DNA of 64,000 nucleotides from assembly GCA_034509925.1 (NCBI GenBank), contig CM067533.1, positions 5,710,535 through 5,774,534 of the forward strand, given 5' to 3'. Below are positions 33,973-44,944 of the stretch, one piece after another (position 1 is the first letter of the stretch; the number at the start of each line of letters is the position of its first letter). This DNA is from Hirudinaria manillensis (lineage: Eukaryota > Annelida > Clitellata > Hirudinida > Hirudinidae). A program made the translations under genes and the position numbers. Below the pieces are notes generated by a model. It did no database searches, had not been told where the DNA came from, and saw nothing but the letters and a program-made list of their open reading frames with translations.

Positions 33973-34690
33973 GTACTACTATTAATAATTTCTTGTTCCA
34001 GCAACAAGTCATCTTTATTTGAACTTTTGAATTTTAAACTTTTGTCCTCGGAATGTTTGCGTCCGTATTCGAAACTCTCGTGAATTCGTCTGCCCCGAAA
34101 TTACGGACCCTCCCTCGTCGTAGAGTCTCGTCTGCCCTCGGACGCGTCTCGAAGTGACCGTTTCAAGAAAATGACGTTTGTTTTATTTATTAAAGTCGAC
34201 TTGAAATTGTTGTAAATCGATTGCAGTCGTTGCAGAGTCCAACTGTGAATTTACAATTGTGCATTTAAATCAAAAAGTTCCATCATCATGTTCACGTCAT
34301 CGAGTACCTACGGGTCCCTTTTATCCGTTTTCTTTTTTTAGGGATTTATATTGCCAAACAGTGCCTCTGTCACAACTGCTTTATTTAAAGATTTTGTAAA
34401 GTCTGCTCCCCTCTTTAAGAGGATTGTTCAAAGCTTTAAATTAATTTAGGAGTGTACATGGCATAACATTCATTTTGTCTTTATTTTTTGTTTTGTTTTT
34501 GTCACCTCTATATATTTGTACCATGATCAAAGGGCCAGAGGTCTTTGCTCAACGTTTTTGGTACAGTGTACATCGGACGTCCTCCTTCTTGACATTTGAC
34601 GGTCGCATAAGAATCGTGATAGATTTTGATTGATTTGAGCGATTGATTTGTTTGTAGACTTTGTAAATAAATAGATAGATCTGCACGGTT
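33973..34690 (+). other. Probable 3' untranslated region of the Venus kinase receptor gene
   Basis: The stretch follows the stop codon directly and contains no open frame of interest. An AATAAA signal occurs at about 34666 (GTAAATAAATAGATAG), a plausible polyadenylation signal. Confidence 0.6.
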
Positions 34691-35584
34691 CGATCTTCTT
34701 TTAAGGTCCTCATGTGAAGTTATGCCTTCTGAGCGATCGCGACTTTAAGATCGGTCGTCTGGTTTCTGGTCCTGAATCTCGTTCGTTGAGAACACTTGAG
34801 ACGGATGATGGTTTTGAACGAATAGTGGCTGTTCTCAATCTTTGCTGGTCAATAAATTGGTAAACGTACTTGCACGAGTGTGGGTTTTTTTTATCCTGAT
34901 GATGTCTTATCAATGATGCCTTGGCCTGAATGTTGCAATTTCCTTGGTTGATTGAGTGTAGGGTTAATTTATTATTAGGGATGCATAGTTTCCCTTCTGG
35001 CCCCACCTCAGGAAACTACTTACGCCTACTTAACTCAACAAAACATAGCAAGTTTTACAATATGTTATGGGGCTGGAGAGTTGTTTTTTTCAGTGAGAGT
35101 CATTAATGGCTGCAGACAAACTTTTCAAACCCAGCCTGACACTTTCAAATCTGTGTTCACTGTTAGAATTACTGGGGAGATCTAAGTGACAGAAATAAGT
35201 GTGACCCACAATATTTTTTGTTAAAATGTTGGATTTATGGTTTACAACCATCAAAAGCTTTTCAGTGATTTGTTGAGAAATGAGTCAATATTACATGGTT
35301 GGAAATAGAATCATTGATCAAGAAGAGATCATAATGGCAGCACTTCAGCTGTAGCTCATGCGTACGGCGCTATATAAATGACATATTATTATTATTATTA
35401 TTCATTTTCGGACTAAATTGCTGTTGGTTAACTATAATAAGCCATCATGCCTCTAGCTAATAAAAGATAATTTGAGTTAAGAGGTGCTTTATTTCTCACA
35501 AATGATGCTTTGAAGTCAGGTTAAGTTAATCAAATTGAAAATTGCAACCAGCACAGCTTTTTGTAGTGACAAACTTTATTTTGA
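34691..35584. other. Intergenic, with a dispersed-repeat tail
   Basis: No gene was seen. Between about 35345 and 35402 is a repeat tail containing ACGGCGCTATATAAATGACA followed by ATT units; a second copy lies near 49780-49848. An AATAAA on the minus strand at about 35575-35580 directly follows the TMEM267 stop codon. Confidence 0.6.
35345..35402 (+). repeat. Dispersed short repeat, 3' tail (copy 1)
   Basis: Contains CTGTAGCTCA, then a GCG(T)ACGGCGCTATATAAATGA core, and ends in (ATT)n. It matches the copy at 49780-49848 over about 45 bases with a few differences. This structure is typical of the 3' end of SINE- or LINE-derived elements, but the head was not recognised. Confidence 0.6.
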
Positions 35585-36440
35585 TCATACCTCTGAGGGG
35601 TTTCTATTTATATTATTCTTTGACAAATGATTCAAAAAATGCCAGTAGACATGTCTGGTTGAGAAAACTATGGCAATAATAAAGAACAAATATAAGTATT
35701 GAGGTAATGGTAAGGTTTCATAGCCCCAGAACCAGAGACCCCTTCTATTACCATCTCTAAGATGGTGAGTGCAAGAAGATATGAAAAACATGAATGGCAA
35801 TAATCTCAAAGATGTATTCCTTGTCACAAAGAATAAAATTGCACAAATTAAAAACATTAGAGATGTGTTGTGCAAGAATGGCCTATGTTCAAGAGATAGG
35901 ATCACCTGAAAAAAAATAGAAAATTGCTATTAAGCATGAAAGTCATAATTAGTTAAAATAGGGGTGGAAAACTGTCCTGTAACCTGTGAAACCTACATCA
36001 ATAAATTTTTATTTGTGAAAATTAAGTATAAATGTAAAATTTTTGTTCGCCTATTTCTAGAAGCCTAGGTGTTTAAATAATACTTAAGCAAAACAAATGT
36101 GCCCACTTGCTAATATATTTGTGTTTACCTGTAAATCAAAGGAGCTGCTCTCAATAATGTGATCCATGTCAATAGAAGCAGCCAACACCCCAGCAACAAA
36201 AATCTCCAGTAGAAACCAATGAAAATTATCTTTTACCCAAGGAAAAATAATAATGGCCCAGGATATTACTCCAACTAATGCGTGAGTCAAGGAATCAGCA
36301 ATGCATCTCAATAGTCGGTCAGTTATAAAATATCTAGATTCATGACTGATTAACGCATCACCAATCAGGCAAATAGTCACAAGTGAGGCAATTAATAATA
36401 TAACAGTAAAGAAATTCCAGAATAAGAAAAGCATTTGCAA
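35585..36440 (-). CDS. TMEM267: Transmembrane protein 267 (TMEM267) homologue
   Basis: Two exons, 36129-36440 (104 codons from the ATG) and 35585-35905, join in phase 0 for 210 residues; human TMEM267 has about 215. Conserved stretches match the family in order: LIGDALI/DRLL, ALVGVISWAI, a membrane-facing Asp motif AASIDMDHI, RPFLHNTSL, LLPFMFFISSCTHHLRDGNR and GLWFWGYETLPLPQYLY. Hydropathy suggests four or five membrane helices. The His/Asp pattern (DxDH, HHxRDGxRHG) resembles metal-dependent membrane hydrolases, but no function is established. The gene stands alone on the minus strand between the Venus kinase receptor and the foldback element. AATAAA overlaps the sequence just after the stop, giving a very short 3' untranslated region. 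Confidence 0.93.
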
Positions 36441-36808
36441 CTAGATCATTAAGAGCGATTATAAGCGATTATAAAACAAACCAGAAAAGCTCAAATCATA
36501 TGTTTAAACTAAAAATGGATCTAGATAGAAATGTAAATTTTTCTTTTATTTTGAGAAAATATTACAATGAATCTTTATTTGTATTTAGATTAGTCAACAA
36601 CAAAGTTTATTAAGGTCTTCAAAGGTAAATTAACTTAAGACATTTTAACTCAAAGTATAGCAAACCTCATCACGGGTCGATGATCTTTTGACAACTTGCG
36701 AAGTTATAATTCTAAATCATTCGACACGCCAAATTTACCTTAATTTTTTATATTTAGCTTCTCCCAAAGAGTTCGCTAATTTCTGCTAATTCTAATCAAT
36801 TAAATCAA
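36441..36808. other. Intergenic, left flank of the foldback element
   Basis: AT-rich sequence with no feature recognised. It should contain the TMEM267 promoter. Confidence 0.6.
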
Positions 36809-36817
36809 GATCGAGTC
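36809..36817 (+). repeat. 9-bp target site duplication, left copy
   Basis: GATCGAGTC here is repeated exactly at 42012-42020 in direct orientation, immediately outside the two inverted terminal repeats. Confidence 0.88.
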
Positions 36818-38204
36818 ACGACGGTGAAGTTGGCAAACTTTCGGCAAACCTTTTGAACGCCAATATCTCCGGAACGGAAAGAGCTAGAACCAAAATTCTT
36901 TTTTTAACTGATAGATAATGTTCACGGAAATTATGTGGACATAATAAAAAAATTTTATCTTTAACGGGAAATTTAGTACAAGTGGCCGATGCTCAAAGCC
37001 GATTTCCAGGAAAACGGAGCTTTGTGCGAAAAATCGACAAACGAATTCAGAATCTGCATTGAATTATCTTTCTAAAAAAATACGTTTCGACATTTCGCCA
37101 TCGGTCAGAGTACCTCAAAATTAATTCTGAAAGCTCCCTAAAATTTGTTTACATTGCGAACCGAAGATAACGAATGCGCTAAATTTAACAAATATTTCCA
37201 ATTTTAACAAAAGATATATAGCAGAAATAGTTCATATCACTACAATATTACATAATTTGGTTAGAAAAATTTTTTAAATTATCGTTAAGCATCTTTTGCT
37301 TGAGCAGGCTGATGTCGTGCAAGTCACCAAAGTCACAAAATGACGCAGCGCAATCAAATCCGACTTTGTGCGAAAAATTCATCAATACATTTTAAAAGAA
37401 CGCAGAAAGACCTTTCAGAAAATATACGATACAATTATGTGCCATCGGTTTAAGACGCTCTATGACCTTATTATAAACGTTTCCCAGCAACCCACATGAG
37501 GTCATTCCATCGTTAGGCAAGCTGTCCTCTTCTCACTATGATTTGTGCCAAAAATCTTTTTATGCATTCTTATAGCACGTTAAAATATCTTCCAGAAAAT
37601 GTAAAATACAATGCTGGCGCTCCGGTATAAGGCGCTCTATAACCTTATTATAAATGCACCATAAATTCTAAGATCTTTTCTTTTCATCGTTTGGGGCTCT
37701 TCTCACTCGTCACACTGGTTTGTGCGAAAAATTGACTCTACTATTTCGATAGCATTTTCAAAGACCTTTCAAAAAATCTACAACACAACTATAGCGGACC
37801 GGTACAAGGCGCTCTACAATTTTTTTTAATACTGCTCCTTAACTGCTCACACCTTTTCTTTCCATCGTTTGACGCGCTTTCCTCACGTCACTCTGATTTG
37901 TGCCAAAATTCTATTTACACATTTCAATAGCTACTTCAATGGGCTTTCAGAAAATCTACAAACAAGTAACAGCACCCCTGTGTAACACTTTCTGTAACCT
38001 TATTATACGAGCCTCTCACATCTCTCTATCTTCGCTTTCAATCGTTCGTCGTGTTGTTCTCTCGCTACTCTGTTTTGTGCGAAAATTTGAGTCTAATATT
38101 TCAATAGAGCTTTCAAAGACCTTTCAGAAAATCTATAACACAACTCTAGCGGACCGGTACAATGCGCTCTATAATCGTTTTAAAACTGTCTCCAGCTGCT
38201 CACA
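36818..38204 (+). repeat. Left inverted arm of the foldback element
   Basis: Pairs with 40627-42011 on the opposite strand. Similarity begins exactly at the edge of the 9-bp duplication and breaks off within a 177-bp unit, just after a shared TTTTAAAACTGTCTCCA. Confidence 0.88.
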
Positions 38205-38535
38205 TCTTCTTTTTTCATCGTTTGAAGCGCTTTCTTCATGGCGCTCTGATATGAGCCATATTTTGATTCCAATATTTCAATAGAACATTCAAAGACCTTT
38301 CAAAAAATGTAAAACACAATGCTAGCGCCCCTGTGCAAGGCGCTCTATAACCTTATTATAAATGCACCACAAATTCTAAGATCTTTTCTTTTCATCGTTT
38401 GGCGCTCTTCTCACTTGTCACACTGGTTTGTGCGAAAAATTGACTCTACTATTTCGATAGCATTTTCAAAGACCTTTCAAAAAATCTACAACACAACTGT
38501 AGCGGACCGGTACAAGGCACTCTGTAATCTCGACA
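37453..38535 (+). repeat. 177-bp tandem array, left side
   Basis: Landmarks of the unit (a CGCTCTATAACC-like box after GGACCGGTACAAGG) recur at about 37453, 37631, 37808, 37985, 38162, 38339 and 38516, a spacing of 177-178 bases. Each unit also carries TTTGTGCGAAAAATTGA and CAAAGACCTTTCA boxes. Units differ from each other more than the two arms do, and two alternating subtypes are visible. Confidence 0.88.
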
Positions 38536-40370
38536 TGATCGCCGAACTCGATTCTCAAAAGTTGCGATGATCTGTTATTTCCAATTTACTCTAAAACCAC
38601 AGCATATTTGGGGCCGACAATTTGGTAATGAAGAGATACATTATTAAGACACAACATGTCTGAAAATGGGGTCAGAAAACCGTCTTAATACATTAATCCG
38701 AGACTTAAAACGAATCGCGTCGCTTAATTTAATTTAGAAAACTCGCTATTATTTTAGTCTTTTCGGCCCAAAACTCCAATTTAATGTTTGTTAAGTACTT
38801 TGAAAAGTATTTCAAAAGCTTATTTGTACTAAGATGAATGACATACCTACATTTCAAAATTATGAGAATGAAAATAAAGGTTTATGTTTCCTAATTTCGT
38901 TAATAAGAAATTTCAAGTAAAATTAATTTTAGAAAAACATTACTGACAATTAAATCTTTATTTTGAGATATATAATACTAGTTTTGAATAAACTTCATAT
39001 TTTAAATTTATCAGGCCGGTCCCCGACGAATTGTTTTCAAAACATGTCAGGGGTTGTCTATAAAGAACGTTTGCAAAATTGCTCATTTTTACCACAAAAG
39101 TTTGCTATTGATAGCAAAATGAACTTTTTGAAGATAGTTTATCATACATTTTATCAAACTTTAGGTTTTTGAATTTTTAGAGTTTCGCGTCCATTTTATA
39201 TTTACGAGATTATAAGAAAAACTATTCACTTTAGAAGTCCCAACTTCGGCTTTGTCATTCATATTTCTTATTATTAACCTATTGCCAAAATTATTTTGAA
39301 TTTAATTTTTTTATAATTTTCGTAATTGAAAAAAAGAGCCTATAGGGCGCAAATCCAAGTCAATGGACTTGATCGCCGAACTCGATTCTCAAAAGTTGCG
39401 ATGATTTGTTATTTCCAATTTACTCTAAAACCACAACAAATTGGGAGCCGAAAGTTTGGTATTGGAGAGATATATGATTAATACACAACATATCTAAAAA
39501 TGGGCCCAGAAAACCGTCTCAATATATTAATTTGAGACTTAAAATGGATCGCGTCCCTTCATTGAAATTCAAATAACTCGATATTATTTTTCTTCAAAAA
39601 CTCTTACTTAATGCCTGCTACATTTACTGGGAATGTATCAAAAGCTTAGTTAGGCCGAAATCTATGACATAAATGAATTTCAAAGTTATTGTTGCTGTAA
39701 TTTAAAGTTTGTTTGATAACTCCGTTATTAATGCATTTCAAAGGGTTTAAAGATGTAAACTCTTAATGTTCGTGGTATTTGAGGTATTGATTAAAGTTTA
39801 ATATGAGTGACAGTTAATTTTTGTTAAAGTTTGGGTTATTGTGAATCGAATGAGACGTAAATTGTTAAATATAGTTGAGTTTTAGATTTTGAGTTGTTGC
39901 TTCGATTATTGCCCGGCTGCGTAATATCTAGGCTTTTTAACAATGGTAATTTTCGCCCGGCTAGCTTTATGCAAGTTTCATATATCTGAACATTTAAACG
40001 TCAATTATCAGCTAAGTAAAACAAAGCAATTGCTTAAGTCTGGATTTTACCAAGCAAAGCATGAAAATTATTTTAATGTTAGTATTTTTGATGGCAAAAT
40101 TCTTAATTCATCTATTAATCTTTACTTATCCGAATCATATAAATGATACCCAATTAATGACAACGAACAAAAGATATGTCCTCTATAACAAAGCATTTCT
40201 TTTTCTCAGACAAATTAGATAGATAAAGTGTGGAGATCGGTGGTAGTTTTAAACCTTTCGACATTTGGCAGTAGAATTTAGGCAAGCTTTTATATGTGAA
40301 AGCTTTATGTAGGCGAATTGCCTATACAATACCTTATATATACCATAATATAGGTCTGAAAGGTCTTTGA
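38535..40370. repeat. Loop of the foldback element with an internal direct repeat
   Basis: Two direct copies of about 340 bases begin TGATCGCCGAACTCGATTCT at about 38535 and 39369, roughly 80% alike by eye. The remaining loop is AT-rich. Small open frames at 38963-39172 and 39943-40146 resemble no known protein. Confidence 0.7.
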
Positions 40371-41378
40371 AAACTCTATTGAAATATTAGAATCAAATTG
40401 TCGCACAAAGCCGAGTAGCGAGAGAACAGAGCGACGAAAGATTGAAAGCGAAGAGTTCTGAGAGGCTCGTATAATAATGTTATAGACAATCTTACACAGA
40501 GGTGCTGTAATTTTTTAGTAGATTTGCTGAAAGCCAATTAAAGCAACTATTGAAATGTGTAAATAGAATGTTAGCACAAATTATAGGAAGTGAGGAAAGC
40601 GCGCAAATCGATGGAAAGAGAATATTTGAGCAGTTGGAGACAGTTTTAAAACGATTACAGAGCGCATTGTACCGGTCCGCTATAGTTGTGTTATAGATTT
40701 TCTGAAAGGTCTTTGAAAGCTCTATTGAAATATTAGACTCAAATTTTCGCACAAAACAGAGTAGCGAGAGAACAACACGACGAACGATTGAAAGCGAAGA
40801 TAGAGAGATGTGAGAGGCTCGTATAATAAGGTTACAGAAAGTGTTACACAGGGGTGCTGTTACTTGTTTGTAGATTTTCTGAAAGCCCATTGAAGTAGCT
40901 ATTGAAATGTGTAAATAGAATTTTGGCACAAATCAGAGTGACGTGAGGAAAGCGCGTCAAACGATGGAAAGAAAAGGTGTGAGCAGTTAAGGAGCAGTAT
41001 TAAAAAAAATTGTAGAGCGCCTTGTACCGGTCCGCTATAGTTGTGTTGTAGATTTTTTGAAAGGTCTTTGAAAATGCTATCGAAATAGTAGGGTCAATTT
41101 TTCGCACAAACCAGTGTGACGAGTGAGAAGAGCCCCAAACGATGAAAAGAAAAGATCTTAGAATTTATGGTGCATTTATAATAAGGTTATAGAGCGCCTT
41201 ATACCGGAGCGCCAGCATTGTATTTTACATTTTCTGGAAGATATTTTAACGTGCTATAAGAATGCATAAAAAGATTTTTGGCACAAATCATAGTGAGAAG
41301 AGGACAGCTTGCCTAACGATGGAATGACCTCATGTGGGTTGCTGGGAAACGTTTATAATAAGGTCATAGAGCGTCTTA
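40370..41378 (-). repeat. 177-bp tandem array, right side
   Basis: Unit landmarks fall at about 41369, 41191, 41014, 40836, 40659 and 40483, again 176-178 bases apart and in inverse orientation to the left array. The two arrays differ in unit order in their innermost parts, where the inverted repeat ends. Confidence 0.88.
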
Positions 41379-42011
41379 AACCGATGGCACATAATTGTAT
41401 CGTATATTTTCTGAAAGGTCTTTCTGCGTTCTTTTAAAATGTATTGATGAATTTTTCGCACAAAGTCGGATTTGATTGCGCTGCCTCATTTTGTGACTTT
41501 GGTGACTTGCACGACATCAGCCTGCTCAAGCAAAAGATGCTTAACGATAATTTAAAAAATTTTTCTAACCAAATTATGTCATATTGTAGTGATATGAACT
41601 ATTTCTGCTATATATCTTTTGTTAAAATTGGAAATATTTGTTAAATTTAGCGCATTCGTTGTCTTCGGTTCGCAATGTAAACAAATTTTAGGGAGCTTTC
41701 AGAATTAATTTTGAGGTACTCTGACCGATGGCGAAATGTCGAAACGTATTTTTTTAGAAAGATAATTCAATGCAGATTCTGAATTCGTTTGTCGATTTTT
41801 CGCACAAAGCTCCGTTTTCCTGGAAATCGGCTTTGAGCATCGGCCACTTGTACTAAATTTCCCGTTAAAGATAATTTTTTTTTATTATGTCCACATAATT
41901 TCCGTGAACATTATCTATCAGTTAAAAAAAGAATTTTGGTTCTAGCTCTTTCCGTTCCGGAGATATTGGCGTTCAAAAAGTTTGCCGAAAGTTTGCCAAC
42001 TTCACCGTCGT
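40627..42011 (-). repeat. Right inverted arm of the foldback element
   Basis: Inverted copy of 36818-38204. For example, the stretches around 41400-41540 and 37300-37430 match with one visible difference. Confidence 0.88.
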
Positions 42012-42020
42012 GATCGAGTC
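42012..42020 (+). repeat. 9-bp target site duplication, right copy
   Basis: GATCGAGTC, identical to 36809-36817. Confidence 0.88.
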
Positions 42021-42315
42021 TGCTATGCAATCCGTTATTTTGGGCTGTCTTGCAGATTTTTTAAAAATTATTTGATAATATTTTGGTCGTCTCCCGCTTG
42101 CCAATGAAAAGCACTACGAGTTCCATAAGTTGCAGACCCCTTCACACCTACACAATACATGAAGTCTAGTATATATATAGAGAGACGAAATCTACCCTAA
42201 AAACCCACATAAAATACATCGCATAACCAAACGGCCATGCAAAAAAGCAGAAGCCATGCAGACGATCACAACACCAGACTACGTCCAAACCTCAGAATTT
42301 TAACATTATATTTAA
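42021..42315. other. Intergenic, between the foldback element and U4
   Basis: No feature was recognised. The part closest to 42315 lies downstream of the U4 gene and should hold its 3' processing signal. Confidence 0.5.
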
Positions 42316-42460
42316 CTGCCCCCTCGAGGGCGTCCAAAGATTGCAGTTGCCCACCCACGTGAGTGAGGGACACTGCGGGGTATTGGGTTTAGTTTTCAAC
42401 TAGCAATAACCACGCCTCGGATTAACCTCACTGGCTATGGTACCGCCACTGCGCAAAGCT
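42316..42460 (-). ncRNA. U4: U4 spliceosomal small nuclear RNA
   Basis: The minus strand starts AGCTTTGCGCAGTGGC, the canonical U4 5' end that pairs with U6. It continues with GCCAGTGAGGTTAATCCGAG (5' stem-loop containing the kink-turn bound by the 15.5K protein), TTATTGCTAGTTGAAAAC, and CCCAATACCCCGC, as in human U4. Length to the 3' stem is 145 bases, the same as human. The base of the 5' stem reads ACCA...TGGT where human has ATCG...CGAT: changes on both sides keep the pairing, which argues for a functional gene rather than a pseudogene. The central stem (CCCUCAC/GUGGGUGGG) and the 3' stem (CCC-UCGA-GGG) also fold. The Sm site reads AATCTTTGG instead of AATTTTTGG. U4 is transcribed by RNA polymerase II; no promoter element was firmly identified. 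Confidence 0.95.
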
Positions 42461-43004
42461 GGGGAACTTATGTCGATTGGAGACTATTATGTTCTACTTA
42501 ATACGTTGGCAATGGTGTTTCAAGTTGTATGATACAATGTTTCTTTAACAAATTTACTTTCGTAAAATAAAATGTAATTTATACTTGTTACTTATTAAAG
42601 AAATTGTTGTTGGTGATCATTTTTTGGCCATCAATGTAGATGTATTGAAAGATCACTAGGTGGCGTCGGACAGCACAAAGTTCACAAAGCTAAAAATAAG
42701 CAATAGGCGATATTTTTGATGTTTTAATAGTTTCACAACACTGCATTTTTCATTTTATTGCAATTTAAAAAACCCGCTTACATACCTGAAATGTTTGATA
42801 ATTAACAATTGACGGACAATTTTTCCTTCAAAAATATGATCAAATTTAATATCAAATGATCAATCCAAGTTATTAAAAATAATTTCATAAAGCAAGGTAA
42901 CAAATATTCTACATACAATTTAAGCCATGTCTTTTAATTTATGTCTACTTTTGGCACATTTTTACTTAATATGAACTATTTTGACCGGGTGTTCTATCGG
43001 AACG
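42461..43004. other. Divergent upstream region of U4 (-) and CARNMT1 (+)
   Basis: AT-rich sequence without exons. The U4 proximal promoter should lie within about 42500-42530, but I could not identify a species-specific PSE. Confidence 0.5.
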
Positions 43005-44944
43005 ATGTCTAGCGAGGATTCTGGTTTCGAGATGAGTGCTGAGGAATGTCGGCATTTTATACGTATTATAAATGCATTTAAATGCTATAAGTAAGTATAT
43101 TTAATCTATCTCAAATAATTGGACTTCCATGTAGTTTTTAAATTGCATTACTTATCTTGCTCTATTAGTTTATGATTTGATATCGACTTGTGCACAGGGG
43201 ATATTCCATAAATAAAATGAACCAAATAGAACAAAATTACAACAATTTGCCGGTTCGGCATCGTGACATGATACCACGGTTCCTCGACCATTTGTCGTCA
43301 GTAAAAAAATGTGTTTTACAAAACCAACATATCATAGACCTCATCGTTCAAGATGCCGACCAAATGTTTGAGAACAAGCAAAATATCCTAGCTGATGTCA
43401 AGGTAACTTATACTAAAAAAGAGAAAAAAAACAGAAGTTAAATCTTTGAAATGCAAATTTAGCAGAAAAGAAACCCACCACTGCTGGACTTTGATATGGA
43501 TAAAGTTAAAAGCACCTTAAAACAGTTTATGAGGGACTGGAGTAGTGAAGGCATAGAGGAACGAAATGCTTGCTACAAGCCAGTCATTGATGAGGTGTTG
43601 GATATTTATTCCAGTTGCAAGTATGATTGCTTTCTATTTTCCAAATTCAAATTACTTAAAATTTGGGAAAAAAAGCTATGCAACATTTTAAAGTTCACAG
43701 TTTTATTTTCTCTGATTTTCTCTGATAGGGACAGAAGGCAAATAGAAATACTTGTGCCTGGTGCAGGTCTTGGGAGACTGGCCTATGAATTGGCAAAATT
43801 AGGTTTTGCTTGTGAAGGGAATGAGTTCAGCCTGTTTATGTTATTTGCTTCAAATTTTGTACTCAACAAGTTAGTTGTGTCTTTGATTTTATTCACATTA
43901 ATATTATGATTATTTTTACATTTACTGACTACAACTTAGTTAATAAAAGTAACTACTAATTTTTAATAATACTACTACTAGTAATCTGCTTATTTTTAGA
44001 TGCAAAGATGTGAATGTACACACCTTGTACCCTTGGGTTCATCAGACTTGCAACAACATGGCTTCCTCTGATCAAATTCAACCAATACTCTTTCCAGATG
44101 TAAACCCTTCAGAGCTACCTGTCAACTCCAAGTTTTCGATGGTTGCTGGTGATTTCTTGGAGGTTTATAAGGAAAGAGGTTCTCACTAACCTTTGTTTCT
44201 AGTTTTTATTGTTTTTGGGCAATCATAATAATTTATTATTTAATTTGTTGTTAACTTAGCAACACAACACTACTAACCCCGCCTCCCTGCTTTGCAGATT
44301 CATGGGATTGCATTGCTTCTGTGTTCTTCATTGATACAGCACCAAACATAATGGCCTACATTGAATCAATTTATACAATTCTCAAACCTGGAGGATACTG
44401 GATTAATTTTGGTGACTTGTTCTCTTGTGCTTATCTTGTTTTTGTGTTTGTGCTTATTTTTATAAAGGAGATGATTACCAGTTAGCTAAGCCCATTATTA
44501 ATTTACTAATGCATTATTATAATCAACTTAAGAATTTAAAATTTGGCCATCAGACAAATGCCTATATCTTTTGCCAAAATGAATTTGTTGAGAGTATGTT
44601 TTTGTCTGTTGCAGGCCCCTTATTGTTCCATTTCGCTGATATGGAGGGTGAGAGTTCTGTTGAAATTAGCTATGAGGAAGTTCGCAGCATCATCTTGCAA
44701 TTCAAATTTGAAATTATTGTGAGTAAATTTCCATAATTTTGATGACGTGCTATTGCATTTCAGTCTATAAGTAGATTCATCTTTATTAATATTTCATATT
44801 AACCATTTATTTTTATTTATTTTTTTTATTTATTTTTAGAAGGAGCAAGTCAACCTTCCTGCAACCTACAACCAGAACTCAAAATCTATGCTCAAATATG
44901 AATACAGTTGCATCTTCTTTGTGGCAAGGAAGCCTCTTGATTAA
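43005..44944 (+). CDS. CARNMT1: Carnosine N-methyltransferase
   Basis: Eight exons: 43005-43090, 43198-43402, 43463-43620 (could start at 43466), 43729-43869, 44000-44178, 44298-44411, 44615-44718, 44840-44944, giving about 363 residues. Phases agree throughout. The family block [20 protein letters not shown] is followed by the SAM-binding motif [19 protein letters not shown]. Next come [71 protein letters not shown] and a C-terminal FVARKPLD, all matching human CARNMT1 in order. The enzyme transfers a methyl group from S-adenosylmethionine to the imidazole N of carnosine, making anserine, and may modify other His-containing peptides. A polyadenylation signal (AAAATAAATGG) is at about 45018. 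An open frame in the 44412-44614 intron is in line with the next exon but has no counterpart in the family. Confidence 0.96.

Larger units (their letters stand above)
36818..42011. mobile_element. Foldback element, probably non-autonomous and Mutator/FB-like
   Basis: This 5194-bp element begins ACGACGGTGAAGTTGG and ends with the exact reverse complement. Its arms, 36818-38204 and 40627-42011, are nearly identical inverted copies of about 1.39 kb; stretches compared by eye show about one difference per 100 bases. A perfect 9-bp direct repeat flanks it, the duplication size of Mutator-like elements and of Drosophila FB elements. The outer 0.64 kb of each arm is unique; the inner part is a tandem array of 177-bp units. 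The loop (about 38535-40370) has no transposase-like protein. Open frames sharing the start MPKFYLHISIATSMG in both arms are inverted copies of repeat sequence. The perfect duplication and high arm identity suggest recent insertion or arm homogenisation. Assignment to FB/Mutator is inference from structure alone. Confidence 0.85.

Noticed and set aside
37900-38283. Open frame starting MPKFYLHISIATSMG, with a twin at 40492-40929
   Set aside because: The twins are inverted copies of the 177-bp array; their ends differ because the arrays differ, and no protein family matches.
36818-42011. Interpretation as a Polinton or other virus-like element because of the long inverted repeats
   Set aside because: No capsid, polymerase or integrase similarity, too short, and a 9-bp rather than 6-bp duplication.
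44425-44736. Open frame through the 44412-44614 region of CARNMT1
   Set aside because: The added residues have no counterpart in the family, and splice sites on both sides give the normal protein.
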